A stretch of DNA of 64,000 nt, taken from the NCBI GenBank assembly GCA_023055425.1, contig JALGPY010000003.1:53925891-53989890 (forward strand), written 5' to 3'. This DNA comes from Linanthus parryae. Lineage: Eukaryota; Streptophyta; Magnoliopsida; Ericales; Polemoniaceae. The position numbers and the translations under genes were made by a program. The notes below the pieces were generated by a model that was not told the origin of the DNA, made no database searches, and saw only the letters and a program-made list of their open reading frames with translations. The stretch's first letter is position 1. Every line of letters begins with the position of its first letter. Of this stretch, positions 35,901-46,824 are shown in pieces.

Positions 35901-38285
35901 CTTGAAGCCATTTAAAAATAACTCCCAGCACTGTCCTTGGCATGTTTTCCAGGACACATGGTGACACCCCGAGTCATTCCATCGACGAAGAAACCAAAAT
36001 AAGTGGCATTTTAAAGGGATATACATTTTAAAGTTTAAGATAGACCCCTCTCTAGGGTTTAGCATTTAAGAAGGTGCATGCATTTTTTTAGAATGAGTTG
36101 TTAATACTCCATCAACTCAATACTCAAAGATGCCTATTTGTGGGTTTTTGGAGGTTGTGCACACTGCCATGCATGGTACAAACACAAGGCAGGCACAAAG
36201 TCCTCAAATTGGGTACAGAATTGTGTTGGTGATGTAGTTAATGGGAAAGAACAATGTTTCCAACGGGTACGCGTTACCCAAACTGAGTTTGATTGACGTC
36301 TATGCATCTCATTTGTGCCACCACTCAACACATACTAGCACTATGTGACATTTTAAGACCAATTCTGATACCTACAACACACGGTCACTTCTCACGACGT
36401 CAAGTCTCACAATGTCGATAGTCGGTTACACCCTTATCCCTCGGTGTTCAAGTCCCATGGTTGGGTGTGACCTCAAAACTCCCAGTCTTGTTAAAATGAC
36501 CCAAATACAACATTAAATCAGAGTTGGCATGCTGGGGGCACATTTCATGGCTAAACTCGTACAATTATCGAGTTTTCATTCGATTTTTGCCCCTTTATGT
36601 CACTTAGAGGAGCAAAACTTGAAGCCATTTCAAAATAACTCCCAGCACTGTCCTTGGCATGTTTTCCAGGACACATGGTGACACCCCGAGCCATTCCATC
36701 GACGAAGAAACCAAAATAAGTGGCATTTTATAGGGATATACATTTTAAAGTTTAAGATAGACCCCTCTCTAGGGTTTAGCATTTAAGAAGGTGCATGCAT
36801 TTTTTTAGAATGAGTTGTTAATACTCCATCAACTCAATACTCAAAGATGCCTATTTGTGGGTTTTTGGAGGTTGTGCACACTTCCATGCATGGTACAAAC
36901 ACAAGGCAGGCACAAAGTCCTCAAATTGGGTACAGAATTGTGTTGGTGATGTAGTTAATGGGAAAGAACAATGTTTCCAACGGGTACGCGTTACCCAAAC
37001 TGAGTTTGATTGACGTCTATGCATCTCATTTGTGCCACCACTCAACACATACTAGCACTATGTGACATTTTAAGACAAATTCTGATACCTACAACACACG
37101 GTCACTTCTCACGACGTCAAGTCTCACAATGTCGATAGTCGGTTACACCCTTATCCCTCGGTGTTCAAGTCCCATGGTTGGGTGTGACCTCAAAACTCCC
37201 AGTCTTGTTAAAATGACCCAAATACAACATTAAATCAGAGTTGGCATGCTGGGGGCACATTTCATGGCTAAACTCGTACAATTATCGAGTTTTCATTCGA
37301 TTTTTGCCCCTTTATGTCACTTAGAGGAGCAAAACTTGAAGCCATTTCAAAATAACTCCCAGCACTGTCCTTGGCATGTTTTCCAGGACACATGGTGACA
37401 CCCCGAGTCATTCCATCGACGAAGAAACCAAAATAAGTGGCATTTTAAAGGGATATACATTATAAAGTTTAAGATAGACCCCTCTCTAGGGTTTAGCATT
37501 TAAGAAGGTGCATGCATTTTTTTAGAATGAGTTGTTAATACTCCATCAACTCAATACTCAAAGATGCCTATTTGTGGGTTTTTGGAGGTTGTGCACACTG
37601 CCATGCATGGTACAAACACAAGGCAGGCACAAAGTCTTCAAATTGGGTACAGAATTGTGTTGGTGATGTAGTTAATGGGAAAGAACAATGTTTCCAACGG
37701 GTACGCGTTACCCAAACTGAGTTTGATTGACGTCTATGCATCTCATTTGTGCCACCACTCAACACATACTAGCACTATGTGACATTTTAAGACCAATTCT
37801 GATACCTACAACACACGGTCACTTCTCACGACGTCAAGTCTCACAATGTCGATAGTCGGTTACACCCTTATCCCTCGGTGTTCAAGTCCCATGGTTGGGT
37901 GTGACCTCAAAACTCCCAGTCTTGTTAAAATGACCCAAATACAACATTAAATCAGAGTGGGCATGCTGGGGGCACATTTCATGGCTAAACTCGTACAATT
38001 ATCGAGTTTTCATTCGATTTTTGCCCCTTTATGTCACTTAGAGGAGCAAAACTTGAAGCCATTTCAAAATAACTCCCAGCACTGTCCTTGGCATGTTTTC
38101 CAGGACACATGGTGACACCCCGAGTCATTCCATCGACGAAGAAACCAAAATAAGTGGCATTTTAAAGGGAAATACATTATAAAGTTTAAGATAGACCCCT
38201 CTCTAGGGTTTAGCAGTTAAGAAGGTTCATGCATTTTTTTAGAATGAGTTGCTAATACTCCATCAAATCAATACTCAAAGATACA
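32957..38285. repeat. 716/717-bp tandem repeat, seven full copies plus a part
   Basis: With aactcgtacaattatcgag as phase mark, copies begin at 32,971, 33,687, 34,403, 35,120, 35,837, 36,554, 37,271 and 37,988. The last breaks off at about 38,285. Copies differ at only a few positions, and the last partial one is the most diverged. A 65-codon frame on the - strand recurs in all full copies, but near-identity of the repeats explains it. The array separates the two divergent Ulp1 genes and lies at the centre of the element. Nothing I recognise as coding or RNA is inside. Confidence 0.95.
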
Positions 38286-38565
38286 TTAGAATTTTTTTTT
38301 TTTTTTTTTTTTTTTGCTTTACTTTTAAATATTTCATACTAAGTGCCAGAATTTTGGGGCACATTTTGAAATTTTTGAATTTCAGGAACGAAAATAATAA
38401 TTTGAAAATTTAAAAAAAGTGAGAGAGTGGTCCAATCAAATCAACCGCCTCAACTGCCACTCACAGCCCACCTTGCCTTTAATTTCGGAACAGTTCCATT
38501 TGCAGAGTCCTTCAAGTAATTGACTCTGTGGTTGCAGTTTCAATCAATTTTCTGAAACTGACGAA

Positions 38566-38597
<32 letters not shown>

Positions 38598-38680
38598 CAG
38601 TTCGCAACTTTCCTCTTCATCTTCCCCATCTTCATCTTCTCCATCTTCATCTCTTCTCCTTCAATCAACATACAAAATCC
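38286..38680. other. 5' flank of Ulp1 gene B
   Basis: It contains a T tract of about 24 bp (38,292-38,315) and a CT-rich microsatellite at 38,566-38,597, ~85 bp upstream of the start codon, mirroring gene A. No other feature is seen. Confidence 0.6.
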
Positions 38681-41600
38681 ATGGCGAAGAAGAAGATTAT
38701 TCGAGAAAGACGATCCAAACAACAAGATCTTGCCGGTAACAAGATCGATAGCAACACTAGCAACACGGAAAGACAACGGAGTTCACAGGAGGGAAAGACA
38801 ACGGAGTCCACGGATGAAATTGGTCTGAAGAATTTTGGAGATGGTCTCGATGCAATTCCATTATCAAGGGTTGATTTTGAAATGGCGGATGTTGAAGCAG
38901 ACAAATTGAATAAATTGGCTGAGGCTGCTGCCTTAATTGAGAAGAGTACGAGTACATAGGAAGAAGCCAGTACAGAGAAGAAGAAACTAAAGAAGAAAGA
39001 GAAAGCAAAGAAGGAAGAGCACGTTGAGGAAGTCCCTAGGAGATCGACCCGGAAACATCCAGCACCACCGAAGGCAGTGAAGAAACGAACAAATCAGAAG
39101 GCTTCTAAGCGCAAGAATGAAGATGTAGAGGTGAAGCATACTCCTGGATTTGACCTATTCCTGTAAGTAATCATTTTTTTTTAAATGTCCTTCTTTTTTA
39201 TCATGCTGTTTAATGAATTAATAACTCCTTCTTAAAATCAAATTACATCACAAATTTTTTCTACCTTCTCACTTTGTCCTAAATTAATCTTTGTTAATTG
39301 TCATGTTTCACAATGCACTGTTATCCCATGTAACTTAATTGTTAAATCTGTAATCTCTGAAATTTGCATTTGCTTCTGTGTTATTTGAAGGTTTTACTTA
39401 AGTTTTTCAACTGTTTACTTATGACAGTAACCATCAAAAATCTACAATGGGATATAGAGGGAAGGATATGCCTCCCAAACTGATAGCACAGCAGTATAGA
39501 GTATTTCTCAACTTACCTGAGGATGAACAAAAAAGGTACGATCAGAAAGCGACGGAAGTCTCGAGTGATGAGGAGATTGATCTAAGCCAATACACTGTTC
39601 AGAAAAGAACAAATGATAATATCCAACCTGAGGCTGAAGAGCAACCGGAGGATGAGGAGGATGAGGAGGATGAGGAGGAGGAGGAGGAGGAGGATGAGGT
39701 CCAAGAGGAGGAACAGAATGACGATGACGAAGAATACAAACCCGTGGAGGATAAGAGCGATGATGATGAAGAAAATGAGGAGGATTTGGAGGAGGATAGG
39801 GAGGAACAGAAGGAAGATGAGGTAAGTGACCAACCTGTGGAACAGAGGAGGGAAGATGATAGTGACGATGAAGCCCATCATGGCAATGCGATGAATGCGT
39901 ACATAAGATTCAAGTAAGTTTCTTCCCTAATCAATCATCTCGTAAAATTTTATTTCAATTGTGAAGCCAATGTCTACTATTCTGCACCCTCGTTCTAAAC
40001 TATTAAAGTCCTTTTCTAAAAAATTAACTGTTCAAACATCATAATGCATGTTATTACTTTAAAGTCTAATGACTTTATTTGATTTTAAATGTTTGAGGGT
40101 GTGTCTTATATGTTATGGATCTAGTACTTGGAATTGTAATTTAATTTTCTTTATTGTCTCATGATTGTTGTAGAAATGTTCAGACGCACAAGCTCAAGAA
40201 ACAAGATCCTCGTTTGAAGATAACCGACGATGTCAAAAAGAGGATAAACGATGAATGGAAAAGCCTGACAAAGTCCCAACAAGAACCCTATATCACAGCT
40301 GCCACCGAAGAAAGAGAGAAGAGGAAATCAGCTGGCACATTGAAGAGAAGACCAACCGGTGAGAAGGCCAAGCAGAAGAAGAAATCGGCTGCAGCCAAGT
40401 TGAAGGGCAAATCAAAGAAGAAGCTGAAGAACCTGAGGCGGTTCCAAAGCTTTATGAGCCTGCCCTCTGTTATGGCTCTCTTCGAAGATATGACAGATGA
40501 ACATCATTCATGGTTGACTGAAGTGGGGCTTGGAGGACTAAAGCACCTACAGATTTCAGAAACCCCCGAGATGTTCAACAAATTCCTCTACAACTCATTT
40601 GACACCGAGGGGTCCTTGACGGCTCACGGCCGGACTGTGGATGTAACCCCGGAAGTTGTCGGCTGGCTCCTTGGAGTAAAATGCACCGGAACAACTGAGT
40701 TTCCGGAGGTCCATCCAAAGGTTGTACAAGAAGTGGCACGCAGAATTGGCCTCGTCCAGGACAACACAAAGGTCGGTAAGTATGTTCCGTGGTTCTTGAA
40801 AAATAGGAACCTGTTCAATGATGAGTGGAAGCAGAGGGCTGTTTGTTTAATCTTGGGGGCCCTAGGGATGCCGATCGGGCGACAAGGAATCCGGTCTGGG
40901 CTGGCCAAACTTGTTGTAGATTTGGAGCACCTGAAAAAGGTGAACTGGGCGGAATTGTGGCTTGATCATCTGGTGAAACAAAATGTGAAGGCCCAGACTG
41001 GGGAAACCTTGCGAGGAAATGGTTGCGTGCTGATTCTTGTGGTAATAATCTAGCATTTTGTCATTTGTTTTATGATTTCTGTTTAATATGTTAATAGCTC
41101 CTTCTTAAGTTCTAATGTTGTGAGTATATTTTGTAGCTTCTGTACTTGGAAAAGTTTTTCCCCAAATTTCAACAAAATCCCAAGGAATGCAAAGACAAGA
41201 ATGCAAGTCCCAGGTTGAAATTCTGGAAGACATCTGATGTTTCTAAGAGATGGAAGTATGTGTGTATGAATGAAAATGTGAGTAACCTTTTACATAAAAC
41301 TTACAAATATGTTTTTATCAGTTAACAACCTTATCTTAAATGTTAAACTTTATACTTCTGTTGTTCTTTGTAGTTGAAGTTGAAGAAAATGGATGAAGAG
41401 CCAATTACTGAGAAGGCTGTTGCACCAGCAATTCAATTAGTTCTCCCACCAGGGGACTATTTGAAGGATCTTTTGGGACAGCTGGCGCAGAATGCTGACC
41501 CGCAAACATTATTGGCCATGTTCGCGACTGCTAACAAGAGAAAGTCTGAGTTGGAGGAAGAGGAAGGAGGGGAAAAGAAGAAGGGAGGTGAAGAGGATAA

Positions 41601-43277
41601 ACAAGAAGAACCTCCCAAGAAGAAGCAGAAGAAGAATCAGGATGAGGTTAGCTCTTCGATGGAGGTGGTCGAAGAAGTCAGATCTGACGATGACGATGAG
41701 GTAAGTGTATTAACTGTTTTAACTTTAGACTTGATGTCTCTGTTTCCAATTCTAACATTTTGTTGATTTATTAGGAGGAGGCATCCTTGGCTTCTTGGGT
41801 GGACCCAAGGAAAAACATTGATGGGTCTGTCCGGGGAAAGGCGCGGTGGATCATAAGGGGGTCGAATCGGGTGTCGCTTAAGAAGCAACAAAGCAATCCT
41901 GAGGAAATGACATGTCTGCCAGAGATGCCTAGCCTGGAAGATTGCTGGATCAACTTCTTTTTGTCTCACAAATATGAGCCTAAGTTCGATAAAAACCCTC
42001 GGGATCCCAAAATTCCACTAAGCTTGCGAGAGTAAGTGTTATTTACATTCAAATTTCCTAAATAAGCTGTACAAGACACAAATTTTGTTTTTACTTATGG
42101 TTTGATTTGTTATTATATCTGCAGTGAGTTGGTTATTAACATTGCTGATTATGAGAAGGTGACGAGGTATGACGCGTGGCGCTTGATGGATGGTAAATGG
42201 TTTGACAACGAAGTAAGTATTTCTTTTTGTTGATTTAACGTAGTTTCTTAACACATTCTCCCATCATCATCATAACACTTTTCTATTCACTTTTTAAACA
42301 ATTAGGTCATCGATGCATATTTGCAATTGCTTCATCTGAAAGAAAGAAGCCGACCATTTGGTGGAATCCCTCGCATTTGGTACCTCGGAACACATTATGC
42401 CGTAAGTTCATTCCCTTTTCATTGGATAAAAACTCAATTTAAAATTCTTCCACAAAATAGCATCATTAATTTTAATTCTTGTTCAGCCAACGAAGGGTAA
42501 TCGATATTTCCAAGTGTCCGATAAATACGGAGGAACGTGGGACGAGATGGGCTACGTAAGATTTACGATTTCTATCAATGCAATCTGCTTTATACATTCA
42601 TATTTTGTTGAACTTATTTTATGTTGAATTGTTAATGAAATAGATTGCCCTGCCCATGAATGTACATCGAACCCACTGGTTCATGATGGTCATTTCCTTT
42701 GTCGACAAGGAAATATACGTCTTGGACTCGCTTTCTGGACATGGGTATAATGAGAGGGATGTGGCTAGAAAAGTTAATCAAATTCACCAGGTGCTATCCT
42801 CCTATCCAGAGTACCATGACATCACAAAGTGGGATGTGTGGTACATGAATGACGACGTTCCCCAACAACCAAACGGGTAAAAATCTTATTCATTAACTCC
42901 ACCCATTATTTTCTTAAACTCACTATCTTATACATCACAACTGCATTCTATTTTAATCTCTCAGGTGGGATTGTGGCCCTTTTGTATGCTTCTTCATGAC
43001 CCACTTGAGGGACCTGATTCCTAATCCAAAGAAGAACTTCTCTATTCAAGTGAAGCATCTGAGAATCTGGATAGCCAATGAAATGGCTAGATCATACTAC
43101 AACATCCACAAGGCCAAGATGTTTGAAGAGTTACTGAGCTTCAAGTCTATTGATGAGAATGTTCATGAGTTTGAAAGGATGTACAATTTCACTTCTTTTC
43201 CTACTGTTCCATTGGAATCCGGGGCGAAGACGAGGAGGTCGGCGCGAAAGTCGCCGGGGAAGAATGGAAAAAAATGA
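38681..43277 (+). pseudogene. Ulp1-like protease gene B, 11 exons, one premature TAG
   Basis: Exons at 38,681-39,162, 39,428-39,913, 40,174-41,041, 41,137-41,277, 41,374-41,700, 41,775-42,031, 42,125-42,212, 42,306-42,401, 42,487-42,555, 42,644-42,876 and 42,965-43,277. All phases agree, giving 1,120 codons. A single TAG at codon 93 (38,957-38,959) interrupts exon 1. The next in-frame Met is at 39,447 in exon 2, which would give a shorter protein that still has every recognised domain. A very acidic run (exon 2) and an HMG-box-like segment split by intron 2 (NAYIRFK / DPRLKITDD..EWKSLT) precede the GLGGL-type domain and the C48 protease with H949, D966, Q1013 and C1019 (WDCGPFVC). Exons 4 and 9 have the same lengths as their gene A counterparts. 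One intron (42,213-42,305) is absent from gene A. Confidence 0.85.
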
Positions 43278-43745
43278 GTTTGTCTGTTATGTTGTTTGGG
43301 AATTTGTAATATGAACAATGTTTATGTCATTAAATTTTGTGGGTTGTATGTTTGAGATTGTATGTTATGAACAATGTTTCCCAATGATGATTAGGCAATG
43401 TTTGTTTGCTTATGATTTGATGACTTGTGTTGTTTTCTGAAAAATTGCTTTTGATTTTTTGTGAACACAAACTGTACATTTAAGGTGCATTTGGTGTTGG
43501 CCAACTACCCTCACCTACCAAAACTGAATTAATAAATGCACTACTACGTTATTAGGTACCAATTCTAAATTGTTAAGTACTCTATCTTAAAGTTAGATAC
43601 CTGCATTTATATCAGCCAACCTACCCACTGCCCGCTTTTAATACAATCTCCAACCACACTCAACTAACTCTTTATTATTTCTCTTCACTCTCAGATCTCA
43701 TCTGTTCTCCTTCTCTTTCACCCTTCTCTTCTTTCTCTCTAAGAA
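43278..43745. other. Spacer between Ulp1 gene B and the GRF gene
   Basis: AT-rich. A motif around atgaacaatgtt occurs twice (near 43,310 and 43,365), and a pyrimidine-rich stretch ends just before the next start codon. This is probably the 3' UTR of gene B and the promoter/5' UTR of the GRF gene. No gene is seen. Confidence 0.5.
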
Positions 43746-44135
43746 ATGTCTCAACATAGTGTAAGCTCTTCACCCTCACCAAGCAATCCACCTTCATATT
43801 CAAGAGGAGATTCATCCCAGAGGTCAGGGTATAGGCCTGGGCAGTGTTTCTGTGGCCGTTACCCGGTAAGTCGTACCGCACATACGCCCGGAAATGACGG
43901 ACGCATGTTTTGGAATTGTGCCAAGCCTAGAGGTCAACAATGCAACTATTTCTACTGGGAAGATGAATTTCCCAGTCCTTGCTGTGCTCCAGATCTCCAA
44001 CAACTTCAGGAGGAGGTAACAACGTTGAGTAGGAGAGTCGTAGGGGCCGAGAATGCTTCCAAAGCCCAATCTTTTCATGTGAAACTGCTGTATGTTGTGA
44101 TTTTTGTCATTCTCATTGTTTTAATTTCAAAGTAA
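43746..44135 (+). CDS. GRF-type zinc-finger protein with C-terminal membrane segment
   Basis: An intronless 129-aa frame. A Ser/Pro-rich N-terminus is followed by a GRF zinc finger with C34, C36, C58 and C66, containing the signatures CFCG, GRMFWNC and NYFYW. A short heptad-like helix (about 83-105) and a strongly hydrophobic C-terminal segment (about 112-128) follow. Plant proteins with this plan (GRF finger, coiled coil, tail anchor) are common and often transposon-associated. The finger is thought to bind nucleic acid. Its position next to the right end of the element, pointing outward, suggests it belongs to the MULE, but a role in transposition is not shown. It could be a captured host gene. 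Confidence 0.8.
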   Translation: MSQHSVSSSPSPSNPPSYSRGDSSQRSGYRPGQCFCGRYPVSRTAHTPGNDGRMFWNCAKPRGQQCNYFYWEDEFPSPCCAPDLQQLQEEVTTLSRRVVGAENASKAQSFHVKLLYVVIFVILIVLISK

Positions 44136-44285
44136 GATAGTTTGCTTCTCTATTCTGTTGTGTTCAGTTAAGTGTGAGACTCGAAGGGGCCGAGAATGCT
44201 TCAAAAGCCCACTATTTTCGTGTGAAACTGTTGTATGTTGTGATTTTTGTCATTTTCAACATTTTAATTTCAATGTATGATAGTT
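44045..44285 (+). repeat. Partial tandem duplication of the 3' end of the GRF gene
   Basis: The segment ggggccgagaatgcttc ... ttttaatttcaa of the gene (44,045-44,132) recurs at about 44,189-44,275 with a few substitutions. The copy would encode the same coiled-coil to membrane-segment part but lacks a start and the zinc finger. Confidence 0.85.
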
Positions 44286-44607
44286 TATCCTGTATTTAAT
44301 TCTAATTCTGCTGTGATTAGTTAAGGATTAAAGTTTTGTTAACAATGATATCTCAGTTTTTATCTTAAATGAAAGTGTTAATATCTTAACTGTTAAACTT
44401 ACTAACTAAAGATTAATCAATGATATCCTCATGCAATCTTATTCAGCTTAGTTCATTCTATAGTGTTAACAATGCTATCTAGGTTAAAAAGGAATCTTCC
44501 TGGGACCACTTTTTTTGTCCCGTAGCTGGCCTCTGGGACCACTTTTTTCGTCCGGTAGCTGGCATTTTCGTAATAACCGGCTAGTACCGGCTTAGCCGGT
44601 TACCTTT
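44286..44607. repeat. Right subterminal region of MULE with two ~32-bp repeats
   Basis: Two adjacent copies of tgggaccactttttt(t)cgtcc ... gtagctggc lie at about 44,501-44,530 and 44,533-44,563, ~45 bp inside the terminal repeat. They are followed by a palindrome-rich stretch (ccggctagtaccggcttagccgg). Subterminal repeats are common transposase-binding sites. The left end has a weak inverted counterpart. Confidence 0.7.
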
Positions 44608-44629
44608 GGGACGCACCAAAGTTTTTTCC
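44608..44629 (-). repeat. Right terminal inverted repeat of MULE
   Basis: Its reverse complement is ggaaaaaactttggtgcgtccc (22 nt, shown only to define the end). It shares the inner tggtgcgtccc with the left end, while the outermost bases beyond gg are unlike. Confidence 0.75.
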
Positions 44630-44638
44630 CATCATTAC
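44630..44638. repeat. Right 9-bp target-site duplication of giant MULE
   Basis: catcattac, followed by tgttggggcattgtcg, the continuation of the interrupted U1 unit. Confidence 0.92.
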
Positions 44639-45756
44639 TGTTGGGGCATTGTCGCAATCTGTGTCTAATGGTCGAGTTTAATGCCCAAACACCAATAGAT
44701 GGTGCGTTGACTCAGTCATCACTGATACACTATGAGAGATACACTTTGAGTGTGACAAGTCACATACCCTAAGTTTAACATTAACGCATCAATTTAAGTA
44801 CGGTTCGAGCAATGCGGGACTTTGTTATGAACGTAATTTAAAATAAGGTTAAAATCGATTGATTTAGATTCGATTTAAAAGGCCTAAAGAAGAAAATTAT
44901 CCAGCAATGACGAGGAAACTACATACATGACTGCGAAAGAAAGGAATTATGGGAGGTGAAAAGGCTTGGAGCATCCCTATGGATAAAAGTTTTGACTGCA
45001 AGCCCTAATACACTAGAAAAATTAACAAATTTGGTTTCTTGAGGGGCAAAAATTGAGCACACCATAACCAGTTTTTGTATCTTTGTGAAGACAACTACAC
45101 CTTCATCTTGTCCAAATTGAAGCTCAAGCCCAACAACATATATATGAAGCTGTCTTCTCGGTAACTGCTGCCCAAAGCTTAATGGGAAGAGTTGGTTGGT
45201 TGGAATCGGTTAAAAACAATATCATGAGATGATTCAAGTGAAACTGGCCTGCGCAGGCAAGCATCTAGTGATATTTTGATGCTCACAAAGTTACTACAAT
45301 ATCACGAACAAACACAACTAAATAGTTTATTCATATCCAGTCTAAGTTGACATTTTCAGTCTGTAACTTGTCCTACCAAACTAGTGATTATACATAAAAT
45401 TGATTTATTTTCAGATAGACACACATGTTTTATGCGGCGTATAAAAAGGATTAGTTACCCAAAGAGGGTAACACCAACATTACTGTTGAGGCACTGTCAC
45501 AATCTGTCTAGAGGATTCGTGTGTTTAATGCCCAAACACCAATAGGTGGTGCGTTAACTCATTCGACAGTGATACACTACCAGAGATACACTTTTTTGAG
45601 TGTGACAATTGACAAACCCTAAGTTTAACAACAGCGCATCAAATTTGTATTTGTTCTTTTCAGTTCAATAAATCTGGTATATGAGCCTCTTGGCTTACAC
45701 AATACTAAATTATTTTTTTCAAGGGAGGGTTTCACTAGCTTGTATATTATTATTAA

Positions 45757-45792
<36 letters not shown>

Positions 45793-46544
45793 TATTATTA
45801 TTATTATTATGATTATTATTATTATTATTATTATAATTCAACTTGACTCTTGCTGTTCCTTAGCGTTTCCTATCAATTTCTTAGATCAACAAAACAAAAA
45901 CAAATGCTAAAATTTAGTTTCTTTTATATTTTTCCAGAAGTGAACAAAGAATCCAATTTTGCTGTAGAGTAAATGATGTGGCGTTGCTCTAACCATACAG
46001 CACAGAACACATATTAAAGAAGAAGAATGAGCGGCAGACAAAATAAAGTTGATATCCTGGATATCCTGACATGTCATGTGATGCATTGATTAGAATATCG
46101 TGTCAAACTTGCTCTTGGAGCAAACAATAATTACCCTCTCAATTGCCCACCAAAAGCTAATAGAAATCTAATTAGTTGTTCTTTTATATCCTTTTTCAAC
46201 ATATTTATCTTGACGGGTTTCATATCTGGAAGCCAGGCAGCCTTCTTCTTGGTTTTCTTATTCTCATGAGAGTACCCCTGCAACAAAAGAGTCCTCTCTG
46301 GTCTCTAGCTTTGCTTGAGGCAAATTGTTTTTGAGTCGGAGCAATCATCCTGTTTCAACCCACGCCTGTTGATTTAGTAGAGAATGTTAGGACGGCGGAG
46401 GCGCAATTAGCTCTTCTTGTATAGAATCTAGACTTGTTGCTTGTTCTGAAACCCTTCTAGGATCCCGGCTTCTTAGTACTTTATAACAGAGTGGGGGATC
46501 CAGTGGAACTCTGGCACCAAACACACTCAAATATTGCTTTAGCC

Positions 46545-46673
46545 TCCCACATCGAGCAATTGACGACACTATGAAAAAACTCAAATATTGCTTTTGCCTC
46601 CCACATCGAGCAATTGGCGACACTATGAAAAAGAGACGAGTACATAAATAAAAAGTATTGTGCACTGGACAAC
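46545..46673 (+). promoter_or_regulatory. U1 gene 4 promoter
   Basis: Both upstream elements (46,545 and 46,599) read tcccacatcga, the only difference being caattgacgac after the distal one. TATA-like box and spacing as in gene 1. Confidence 0.88.
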
Positions 46674-46824
46674 ATACTTACCTGGACGGGGTCAATGGGT
46701 ATCCAAGAAAACCCATGGCCTAGGGTGGTGAACTCCCTTGCACATAGGAGTGTTACCGGTCTAAGACGTGGAGTCTACGTCATAATTTGTGGCTGAGGGG
46801 GCCTGCGTCCGCGCGGCCCCTACC
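46674..46824 (+). ncRNA. U1: U1 spliceosomal snRNA, gene 4
   Basis: Identical by eye to gene 2 over 151 nt. It is the first U1 gene after the giant insertion, so the interrupted unit 3 is followed by a complete unit 4. Unit 4 is nearly identical to unit 5 throughout. Confidence 0.93.

Larger units (their letters stand above)
22765..44629. mobile_element. Giant Ulp1-carrying Mutator-like element (21.9 kb)
   Basis: A 21,865-bp insertion in U1 unit 3 is bounded by perfect 9-bp target duplications, the size typical of Mutator. The termini are short imperfect inverted repeats sharing tggtgcgtccc. It encodes a FAR1/MULE-domain transposase plus two Ulp1-like genes and a GRF zinc-finger gene. Short or weak terminal repeats and Ulp1 cargo are known traits of Kaonashi-type MULEs, and this is my best family match. 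All four genes are transcribed outward from a central 716-bp tandem array. The undisturbed transposase frame and perfect duplication suggest a fairly recent, possibly autonomous insertion. Confidence 0.9.

Noticed and set aside
33268..37765. A 65-codon frame on the - strand conserved in seven copies of the 716-bp repeat
   Set aside because: Conservation equals that of the whole repeat, with no bias to synonymous change, no recognisable domain and no start context. It is explained by array homogeneity.
39582..39881. Hydrophobic 99-codon frame on the - strand resembling a membrane protein
   Set aside because: Antisense of the acidic Glu/Asp run in Ulp1-B exon 2, which always reads as Leu/Ile-rich.
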